Source: JAHIYU01 sp964476155
Lineage (GTDB): Bacteria > Krumholzibacteriota > Krumholzibacteriia > LZORAL124-64-63
Direction: 5' to 3'
DNA length: 26,209 nucleotides
Assembly: GCA_964476155.1 (NCBI GenBank)
Contig: CAYYYS010000036.1
Coordinates: 1 to 26,209, forward strand
How positions within the stretch are numbered: the stretch's first letter is position 1; every line of letters starts with the position of its first letter. The notes below the pieces were generated by a model. It had not been told where the DNA came from, did not search any database, and saw only the letters and a list, made by a program, of their open reading frames with translations. Made by a program: the position numbers and the translations under genes. Positions 17,172 through 22,866 of this stretch are shown here, one piece after another.

Positions 17172-17579
17172 ATGGATAGGACTATCTCGGTACTGAAGTG
17201 GTCCCTGTTGGCGGGTTCAGCCTACTTCCTGGGGATCGCTGTTGCACACATGTTTGGCGTCAAGATCCCTGGATTGTTCGTCTACTTCAATGTGCCATCC
17301 CATGCCTATCAGGATCGGATCATTTCCTTTCTGGCCTTCGGGTGGTCGGTCTTTCTGTTCACCGCGTTTACGGATCCCGTGAAACAGCGGAGCTTGGTGA
17401 GGGCGATTCTCGTCTCGGGAGCAGTTGCTGTTGGTGGGTTGAGCCTTGTGAATTCTGTTACAGATTTCCAAACGCTGTCACCGAGCGCCAACGTGCGTGT
17501 GTTCTGGATGGAGACTCTTGGGTTGCTTGGATATTTGGTCTGGCTGGGTGTTTTTCATTATCGATCGAGGGGCGCATAA
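17172..17579 (+). CDS. small integral membrane protein, unknown function
   Basis: A 135-residue protein with four predicted transmembrane helices at about 10-28, 50-67, 76-95 and 108-129. Short loops include a conserved-looking HMFGVKIPG after helix 1. No family is recognised. The ATG at 17172 has AGGAG six bases upstream, and the gene follows the ABC-F gene after 23 bases, so it may share its transcript. GC content is visibly lower than in the neighbours, which could mean recent arrival. Confidence 0.7.
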   Translation: MDRTISVLKWSLLAGSAYFLGIAVAHMFGVKIPGLFVYFNVPSHAYQDRIISFLAFGWSVFLFTAFTDPVKQRSLVRAILVSGAVAVGGLSLVNSVTDFQTLSPSANVRVFWMETLGLLGYLVWLGVFHYRSRGA

Positions 17580-17609
17580 ATCATGCCCGGCGACCCTTGT
17601 AACTGATTG

Positions 17610-17615
17610 TATAAT
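17610..17615 (+). promoter_or_regulatory. AT-rich island with a TATAAT box
   Basis: The 141-base gap between the membrane protein and the HNH gene contains an AT-rich stretch (about 17608-17630) with a perfect TATAAT. TTGTAA at 17597-17602 is only seven bases away, so no properly spaced -35 partner was found. It is the most promoter-like spot upstream of the HNH gene, but the call is weak. Confidence 0.25.
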
Positions 17616-17682
17616 ATATAGTTATATGTTGCGCGATAGGTATTCTTGAGCTATCTTATATCCATCGAATGCACCCGTTTCG

Positions 17683-17714
17683 ACCTCCCGCGAAACGCTC
17701 GTTTTCTGGGAGGT
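17683..17714 (+). promoter_or_regulatory. hairpin covering the HNH ribosome binding site
   Basis: acctccc (17683-17689) is the exact complement of gggaggt (17708-17714), with an 18-base loop. The right arm is the Shine-Dalgarno sequence of the HNH gene that starts at 17721, and the stem is followed by TTTTT (17712-17716). The structure could hide the ribosome site or act as a weak attenuator. It is seen directly in the sequence; its function is inference. Confidence 0.4.
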
Positions 17715-17720
17715 TTTTCT

Positions 17721-18761
17721 ATGTCAGCCAGCGAAATCCATGCTCGTCTTGAAGCGGCTTTGAGTGAACTACAGCGGGCGGAGAAGAACGCTGTTCTGTT
17801 GTTCGGCGAGATTCTTCGGCGCAAGTTGTATCGGGATCTTGGGTACTCATCCATTCAGGTTTATGCCGCCGAAGCGCTCGGGTTCTCGCCGAGTAAGACT
17901 TCGCAGTTTGTGCGGCTGGCGGGGGCGCTTGAAGAGTTGCCGCAACTGCGTCGTTCGATGGCGGCCGGTGAGCTGGGGTGGACCAAGGCGCGGGAGGTGG
18001 CCAAGGTGGCTACGCCCGAAAGTGAAGAGAGATGGATCGCCGAGGCGGAGCGATCGAGCAGTCGCAAGTTGGAGCAGACGGTAAGAGCGACACGCAAGCG
18101 GGCTCGTCAGGCGCCGCAAGTTGCAGAGCTGCCCTCGCTGGACCTGGATAAACCTACGCTGGACCCGCTCCCCACGGACGCTCCGATCACGGTGAGTACA
18201 AAACTCACCGCCGAACAGTACGCTCGCCACCAAGCCCTACTCGAGACGATCCGCAAACGAAGTAACCGAAAAGGCTCGACGGTACGGGGAATGGACAGCG
18301 CCGAACTGCTGCTCGCCGCGCTGAACGATCTGGCGGAGAAACTCGGGCAAGAGCCGGAAACCAAGTCCGTCTCCAGCCCACCTTACCAAGTCGTAGTTTA
18401 CACGTGTAAAGTCTGTGGGAAATCCACGGTGCAAACCGACCGCGGTCCGAAGCCTATATCGACCGAGGTTGTGCAATGCGACGCCGTCATCCAGGAGCCC
18501 GGCAAGCCCAACCGTTCGACCATCCCGCCGAAAGCCCGTCAGGCCGCCATGATCAAAGCCAACCACCACTGCGAAACACCAGGCTGCGGGCGAACGCGAT
18601 TCCTGGAGGTTCACCACAAGCGCCCACGATCACAAGGCGGCGGTAACGAGCCGGCCAACCTTCAGGTGCTGTGCTCGGCCTGTCACCAGCTAGTCCATCA
18701 GCAGGGATCATCGCACCCAACACAGCGCCGTCATGACAGGCCGCATTCATCTGTGCTATAG
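17721..18761 (+). CDS. HNH endonuclease-domain protein (DUF222/13E12-like architecture)
   Basis: A 346-residue protein. The N-terminal half (about 1-130) is helical and resembles the variable region that precedes HNH domains in DUF222-type proteins, including a helix-turn-helix-like GFSPSKTSQFVRLAG. A central linker contains a CKVC motif (about residue 230). The C-terminal HNH domain lies at about 270-335: CETPGCG, LEVHHKRPRSQGGGNEPANL and CSACHQLVHQ, with the paired CxxC-type zinc ligands and the HH catalytic pair. The ATG at 17721 has GGGAGG seven bases upstream. Such proteins are often multi-copy and mobile. The tail after the HNH domain overlaps a strong promoter-like sequence for the next gene, so the last residues are unlikely to be conserved. 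Confidence 0.85.
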   Translation: MSASEIHARLEAALSELQRAEKNAVLLFGEILRRKLYRDLGYSSIQVYAAEALGFSPSKTSQFVRLAGALEELPQLRRSMAAGELGWTKAREVAKVATPESEERWIAEAERSSSRKLEQTVRATRKRARQAPQVAELPSLDLDKPTLDPLPTDAPITVSTKLTAEQYARHQALLETIRKRSNRKGSTVRGMDSAELLLAALNDLAEKLGQEPETKSVSSPPYQVVVYTCKVCGKSTVQTDRGPKPISTEVVQCDAVIQEPGKPNRSTIPPKARQAAMIKANHHCETPGCGRTRFLEVHHKRPRSQGGGNEPANLQVLCSACHQLVHQQGSSHPTQRRHDRPHSSVL

Positions 18762-18762
18762 T
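18733..18762 (+). promoter_or_regulatory. sigma-70-type promoter for the secreted-protein gene
   Basis: ATGACA (18733-18738) and TATAGT (18757-18762) each match consensus at five of six positions and are 18 bases apart. They lie within the last codons of the HNH gene and about 60 bases before the ATG at 18823, which fits a separate transcript for the secreted protein. Confidence 0.5.
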
Positions 18763-18822
18763 TGGTCGCACACGAACCGTTCGCATATGAAAGAATACAT
18801 GAAACACAAAGGAGAACGGCAC

Positions 18823-19439
18823 ATGAAGAAACATGGACTGATCTCGATGAGTCTCATCCTCGTGCTCTGCAGTCTGGTCGGAGCCCAGCCCATCGATCCG
18901 CACCCTGACGGGATGAGTATCTACTGTGATCTCGGAGCAACCCAATTCTGCTACGAGCTGCAGCCCGGCTTTCAATCCGTGACGGCGTATCTCATGCTGA
19001 CACGAGCATCGACAGATCAGCCCCATGTCTTGGCCTGGGAAACTCGTCTCTTGGTCGATGGAAATCCCACAGTGCCTGTCCCGGCCGCTTGGACCTTGCC
19101 AGGTCCATATTATCATCCCGGCAGCGGCGCCGACTACATCGTCGGAACAACCTCGCCCCCCTGGCCATAACGGGCAATGCGACCTTGCTCGCATCAATCA
19201 CGCTGACCTTTCTCGGCGACGAAATCGATCCATACGCCATATTCACCATCGACCGGACCACCGGATCCACAATCTTTCCCGAGGGCGCCGGTTGCACGTC
19301 GGAGATTGGCTCCCCGATACCCTGCCAGCATATCTTCGGTGCCTGGGGAACGCCCTGTGCCTGGATCAACAACGAGAATTGCGGCTCAGCCGTGGCCAAC
19401 GAGGATACGACCTGGGGGGACGTGAAATCGCTCTACTAG
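18823..19439 (+). pseudogene. secreted protein of unknown function, frameshifted at a poly-C tract
   Basis: The ATG at 18823 follows GGAG and opens with a signal peptide (MKKHG, hydrophobic core, cleavage near VGAQ). The first frame stops at 19168-19170, right after a run of six C at 19156-19161. One extra C would join it to the next frame (PLAITGNATLL onward), which is open to TAG at 19437-19439. The joined product would be 205 residues, with a Cys-containing second half and an end reading TWGDVKSLY. Composition and continuity across the C-run show that the two parts belong together. I recognise no enzyme family; it resembles extracytoplasmic proteins of unknown role in FCB-type candidate phyla. 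The break may be a real mutation, phase variation or a sequencing slip. Confidence 0.7.
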
Positions 19440-19540
19440 TGCTCTGTCAAACAGGAAATTTGGGGTTGGTGGGCTCACGAGCGGCCATCTGCGGCGTTGC
19501 ACTCCCTTGAATTAGCTACGGCTAGTCCTGCGGTCGCGCG
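19440..19540. repeat. intergenic dispersed repeat, copy 1
   Basis: The 45 bases 19440-19484 starting tgctctgtcaaacagg match 25891-25936 at about 41 of 46 aligned positions. The second part, 19494-19540, has the blocks gcgttgc and tagctac separated by 12 bases. The same blocks at the same spacing occur on the minus strand inside the inverted repeat at 22775-22800. It begins directly after the stop codon of the secreted-protein gene. It may be the end of an insertion element or a MITE-like repeat; no transposase is present. Confidence 0.6.
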
Positions 19541-19577
19541 TCTAGGGTGATTGATCCAAACCTTTTTTCGGGAAATT

Positions 19578-19594
19578 GCTTCACATTATGAAGC
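19578..19594. promoter_or_regulatory. candidate operator palindrome upstream of the microcompartment operon
   Basis: gcttca (19578-19583) and tgaagc (19589-19594) are perfectly complementary around a 5-base centre. The half-site atgaagc recurs at 19659-19665, so copies flank the predicted promoter at 19623-19650. The first gene of the operon is a winged-helix regulator that would be a natural ligand. This is inference. Confidence 0.35.
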
Positions 19595-19622
19595 TACACC
19601 TTGACTTTCTCCCATTTTCCGC

Positions 19623-19650
19623 TTGACTCCCCCAACAACCTGCCGATAAC
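19623..19650 (+). promoter_or_regulatory. candidate promoter of the microcompartment operon
   Basis: TTGACT (19623-19628) matches the -35 consensus at five of six positions. It is followed after 16 bases by GATAAC (19645-19650), a four-of-six match to -10. Transcription would start near 19657, giving a leader of about 38 bases before the GTG at 19695. Confidence 0.4.
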
Positions 19651-19694
19651 TTCCGTCCATGAAGCAACAGACGAACACTGCTGGGGAGTAGCCG

Positions 19695-20042
19695 GTGCCG
19701 GAGCTATTCGACAACATCCTGGCCTCGCCCGCTCGCCTGCTCGTGCTCGCGGCCCTCATTCCGGGGCGCCCCTTGCGCTTCATGGAATTGAGAAGCATGA
19801 CGGGATTGGCCGACGGAAACCTCCACGTCCAGACCCGCAAGCTCGAGGCGGCCGGGATCTTGACGATTCGCAAGACGATCAAGGGACGCAGGACACTCAC
19901 CTCGTTCCAGATCACCGAGGCTGGCGTGACCAGGTTCAGACGATTCGTCCGGCGGTTGCAGACCGTCCTGGATCAGGAATCCGGCGGGATCTCGCCCAGT
20001 CTGGGCGAGGATAGAGCCGACGATTCACAGGTTTGGAGTTAA
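19695..20042 (+). CDS. winged-helix transcriptional regulator, first gene of the microcompartment operon
   Basis: A 115-residue DNA-binding protein of the MarR/PadR-like winged-helix type (the short HTH_34 kind). Residues 1-60 hold the helix-turn-helix: SPARLLVLAALIPG, then MELRSMTGLADGNLHVQTRKLEAAG. The wing follows with TLTSFQITEAG at about 67-77. There is no ligand-binding domain beyond a short helical tail. The GTG start has GGGGAG seven bases upstream. Its stop codon at 20040-20042 lies inside the leader of rpiB-deoC, three bases before that ATG, so the two are translationally coupled. It probably controls this operon, perhaps through the palindrome at 19578-19594. Confidence 0.85.
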   Translation: MPELFDNILASPARLLVLAALIPGRPLRFMELRSMTGLADGNLHVQTRKLEAAGILTIRKTIKGRRTLTSFQITEAGVTRFRRFVRRLQTVLDQESGGISPSLGEDRADDSQVWS

Positions 20043-20045
20043 GCC

Positions 20046-21401
20046 ATGAAAATCGCCATCGGCGCGGACCACGGCGGCTACGACCTCAAAAGCCGTCTGA
20101 TTGAGCACCTCAAGTCCAAGGGACATCAGGTGTTCGACTTTGGCACTTCATCAAATGAAGCTGTGGATTACCCCGTCTTTGCTCGCGCAGTTGCCGAAGC
20201 GGTCGCCGGCGGCCAGGCCGAGCGCGGCGTGGTGATCGACGGGGCCGGTATCGGCTCCTGTATGACCGCCAACAAGGTATCCGGCGTACGCGCCTCGATG
20301 GCCTACGACGTATCGAGCGCCAACAACGCCCGCGAGCACAACGACGCCAATGTCCTGACCCTGGGCGCCGGGCTGATCGGCGCCAATCTCGCCAAGCAAA
20401 TCGTGGACGTCTTCATGACGACCGATTGCGTGGAGCCACGTCACCAACGGAGGGTGGCCATGATCGACGAGACGGCACACGGAAGTCCCACACCCGCGGC
20501 TACAGTCCCGACAGCCTCCGCCACGGAGGGCGGGATCTCGGGCCTGACGGACGCGGATGTGGAACGAATCGTCGCCAAGCTGGAATGCATGGTAGGCTCC
20601 CGACTGGCGGCAGGGGCCGCGCCCGATGGACCGGGCGTGGCCTCCTGTCCCGACACCGCTCGACATTTTCTCGCCCTCGGCGCCGGCTGCCTAACCTCTG
20701 GGCCCGGGCCCTGCGGCGCCATCCCCGAGGACGTCGCCTGTTACATCGACCACACCATCCTCAAGCCCGACGCCACCCGCGACCAGGTCCGCAAGATCAT
20801 CGACGAGGCCCGCGAATACACCTTCCGGTCGGTCTGCGTCAATCCGTGCTGGGTCAAGTTCGTGGCCGACGGTCTGCGCGGCACCCCCGTGCTGACCTGC
20901 TCGGTGGTGGGCTTCCCCCTCGGCGCCGCGGTGCCCGACGTCAAGGCGGCCGAGACCCGGCGCGCCATCCGCGACGGGGCCAAGGAAATCGACATGGTCA
21001 TCAACGTCGGCGCGCTCAAATCGGGCAACGACGAGCTGGTGTTGCGCGACATCCGCGCGGTGGTCGAGGCCTGCCGCGACGGCAGCGCCGTGTGCAAGGT
21101 AATCATCGAAACCGCGTTGCTGACCGACGACGAAAAGCGCCGCGTTTGTGAAATCGCCAAGCGCGCCCGCGCCCATTTCGTAAAGACCTCGACCGGCTTC
21201 GCTTCGGGCGGGGCCACCGCCGAGGACATCGCCCTGATGGCCTCGATCGTGCGGCCCGCGGGCATGGAAGTAAAGGCGTCCGGCGGCATCAAATCATACA
21301 GCGACGCCCGACGGATGATCGAAGCCGGCGCCACGCGCATCGGCGCCAGCGCCGGCATCGCTATCGTGGCGGAAGCGCACGACGCGACGGTGAGTCACTG
21401 A
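20046..21401 (+). CDS. RpiB-DeoC fusion: ribose-5-phosphate isomerase B-like domain plus deoxyribose-phosphate aldolase
   Basis: A 451-residue fusion, predicted microcompartment cargo. Residues 1-140 are RpiB-like: IGADHGGYDLK, REHNDANVLTLGAGLIG (His98 retained) and the phosphate-binding region. The catalytic Cys of E. coli RpiB is replaced by Asp65 in VVIDGAGIG. Residues 141-225 are a low-complexity linker with one amphipathic helix, LTDADVERIVAKLECMV (167-183), which resembles an encapsulation peptide. Residues about 226-440 are DeoC: CYIDHTILKPDAT, EIDMVINVGA with Asp316, the Schiff-base lysine Lys380 in FVKTSTGF and Lys410 in EVKASGGIK. All aldolase catalytic residues are present. DeoC splits 2-deoxyribose-5-phosphate into glyceraldehyde-3-phosphate and acetaldehyde, which the dehydrogenase downstream could oxidise. 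The substrate is inferred; a related aldol substrate is possible. The isomerase activity is doubtful. Confidence 0.92.
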   Translation: MKIAIGADHGGYDLKSRLIEHLKSKGHQVFDFGTSSNEAVDYPVFARAVAEAVAGGQAERGVVIDGAGIGSCMTANKVSGVRASMAYDVSSANNAREHNDANVLTLGAGLIGANLAKQIVDVFMTTDCVEPRHQRRVAMIDETAHGSPTPAATVPTASATEGGISGLTDADVERIVAKLECMVGSRLAAGAAPDGPGVASCPDTARHFLALGAGCLTSGPGPCGAIPEDVACYIDHTILKPDATRDQVRKIIDEAREYTFRSVCVNPCWVKFVADGLRGTPVLTCSVVGFPLGAAVPDVKAAETRRAIRDGAKEIDMVINVGALKSGNDELVLRDIRAVVEACRDGSAVCKVIIETALLTDDEKRRVCEIAKRARAHFVKTSTGFASGGATAEDIALMASIVRPAGMEVKASGGIKSYSDARRMIEAGATRIGASAGIAIVAEAHDATVSH

Positions 21402-21420
21402 TCGCAGAGAAGGGAACGGC

Positions 21421-22044
21421 ATGGTCGACCTGAGAGCCTATTGCGTCATCGACAGTCTGCAGCCCCAGTTCGCCTCGTTCCAGGCGACGATCGCCCAGGG
21501 GTTTTTGCCCCGGGTGGGCCAGGCGTGTCTGTTCGTGGAGATCGCGCCGGGTATCGAGATCAACCGGGTCATGGACATAGCCCTGAAGTCCACCAACGTC
21601 ACGCCGGGTATGCAGATCGTCGAGCGCCACTTCGGCATGCTCGAAGTGCACTCCGACAGTCAGGCCGACGTGCGGCAGTCCGGCAAGGCGATCCTGAAGG
21701 CCCTGGACCTCCGCGAAGACCAGCGGATCAAGCCCCGCATCGTCTCCGATCAGGTCGTCCGTCATCTGGATGATCACCAGTGCATGCTCATCAACCGCAT
21801 GCGCCACGGCAACCTGATCCTCTCGGGACAGACCCTGTTCGTACTCGAATGCGAACCGGCCGCCTATGCCGCCCTGGCGGCCAACGAAGCCGAGAAGGCG
21901 GCCGACATCAACATCCTGGAAGTGCGCGCCTTCGGCAGTTTCGGACGTGTCTATATCGGTGGAGAAGAGAAGGACGTGGAAGTGGCCAGGCCGGCGGCGG
22001 TGAACGCCCTGACGGCCCTGGACGGTCGGGAAATCGACAAGTAA
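21421..22044 (+). CDS. BMC-T shell protein, tandem BMC domains (Haliangium BMC-T2-like)
   Basis: A 207-residue shell protein with two fused BMC folds that would form a pseudohexameric trimer tile. Domain 1 (about 1-100) opens with LRAYCVIDSLQPQFASF and has EIAPGIEINRVMDIALK. Domain 2 (about 105-195) has SDQVVRHLDDHQCMLINR, LFVLECEPAAYAALAANEAEKAADI and ends in RVYIGG. The IDSLQPQ and AANEAEKAA patterns match the stacking trimers of the H. ochraceum shell as I remember them, which often have a large gated pore for metabolite passage. An AAGGGA site lies six bases before the ATG, and the gene is 19 bases from rpiB-deoC. Confidence 0.9.
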   Translation: MVDLRAYCVIDSLQPQFASFQATIAQGFLPRVGQACLFVEIAPGIEINRVMDIALKSTNVTPGMQIVERHFGMLEVHSDSQADVRQSGKAILKALDLREDQRIKPRIVSDQVVRHLDDHQCMLINRMRHGNLILSGQTLFVLECEPAAYAALAANEAEKAADINILEVRAFGSFGRVYIGGEEKDVEVARPAAVNALTALDGREIDK

Positions 22045-22065
22045 CACGAGACAAGGAGTAGCGAG

Positions 22066-22362
22066 ATGTCTGACGCATTGGGCATGATCGAATGCCGCAG
22101 CTTCACGGCGATGGTCGAGGCGGCCGACGCCATGGTCAAGGCCGCCCGTGTCGAGCTGGTCAACTACGAGAAAACCGGCGGCGGCTATACCACCGCGGTC
22201 ATTCGTGGCGACGTGGCGGCGGTCAAGGCCGCCTGTGACGCCGGGCAGACGGCGGCCGCGCGGGTGGGCGAGATCGTGGCGGTGCACATCATTGCACGCC
22301 CGCACGCCAACGTGGATCTGGTCGTGCCCCTGGGCCGCCAGGCTGATTCCGCCAAGAAGTAG
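22066..22362 (+). CDS. BMC-H hexameric shell protein
   Basis: A 98-residue single BMC-domain protein (PF00936) that would form the hexagonal tiles making up most of the shell facets. Features: GMIECRSFTAMVEAADAMVKAA (the shape of the first helix and strand), VELVNYEKTGGGYTTAVIRGDV, and the C-terminal AVHIIARPHANVD that contacts neighbouring hexamers. It is the only BMC-H gene in the window. AAGGAG lies seven bases before the start, and the gap to the preceding BMC-T gene is 21 bases. Confidence 0.96.
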   Translation: MSDALGMIECRSFTAMVEAADAMVKAARVELVNYEKTGGGYTTAVIRGDVAAVKAACDAGQTAAARVGEIVAVHIIARPHANVDLVVPLGRQADSAKK

Positions 22363-22380
22363 ACCGCCGAGGAGGCGACA

Positions 22381-22680
22381 ATGAATCTGGCGAAAGTGCT
22401 CGGCACGGTGGTGTCGTCGCGCAAGGAGCCGGCCATCGAGGGGTTGAAGCTCCTGATGCTCGGCGTGGCCGGACCGGACGGCGCGTTGACCGGCACCACG
22501 GTCGTGGCCGCCGACGCGGTGGGCGCCGGCGAGGGCGAGTACGTCCTCTATGCGGCGGGCTCGTCGGCGCGGCAAACCCTTATGACCGACGGCAAGCCCA
22601 TCGACGCGACCGTCATGGCCATCGTCGACAGCTGGGAGATCGGCGGCGAGGACCGGTATAAAAAAGGCCGCGACGATTAA
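22381..22680 (+). CDS. BMC-P (EutN/CcmL-type) pentameric vertex protein 1
   Basis: A 99-residue vertex protein of the EutN/CcmL family (PF03319), forming pentamers that close the twelve corners of the shell. Canonical motifs are present: LGTVVSSRKEPAIEGLKLL, AADAVGAGEGEYVLYAAGSSARQ and DATVMAIVD. It has a GAGGAGG ribosome site. It is the most typical of the three BMC-P paralogues in this operon. A long inverted repeat begins 14 bases after its stop. Confidence 0.95.
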   Translation: MNLAKVLGTVVSSRKEPAIEGLKLLMLGVAGPDGALTGTTVVAADAVGAGEGEYVLYAAGSSARQTLMTDGKPIDATVMAIVDSWEIGGEDRYKKGRDD

Positions 22681-22694
22681 GACGCGGTGACGAC

Positions 22695-22857
22695 AAGGTT
22701 CTGTCGGTGAGTCTCGGACCGAGCGAGGGATGCCCGGCGGGGCCGAGATCAAGGCGCGAACCACAGCCATAGCAGTAGCTATGGCGAGGATTCGCAACGC
22801 GGAGCTCGGGTTCGCCGGGCATCCATCGAGACGGGAGAGGCTCATCGACAGGACCTT
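22695..22857. repeat. 163-bp imperfect inverted repeat inside the microcompartment operon
   Basis: The left arm from 22695 and the reverse complement of the right arm from 22857 align over about 79 bases. Outer blocks (aaggt-ctgtcg-tgag) and a middle block (ggatgcccggcg) are shared, and the centre has gccatagc (22766-22773) and gctatggc (22778-22785) around a 4-base loop. It would form a long hairpin in the operon mRNA, ending ten bases before the dehydrogenase ATG. No open frame lies within it. It looks like a MITE-type or REP-type insertion, or an mRNA processing element. Confidence 0.75.
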
Positions 22858-22866
22858 GGAGGAGAG

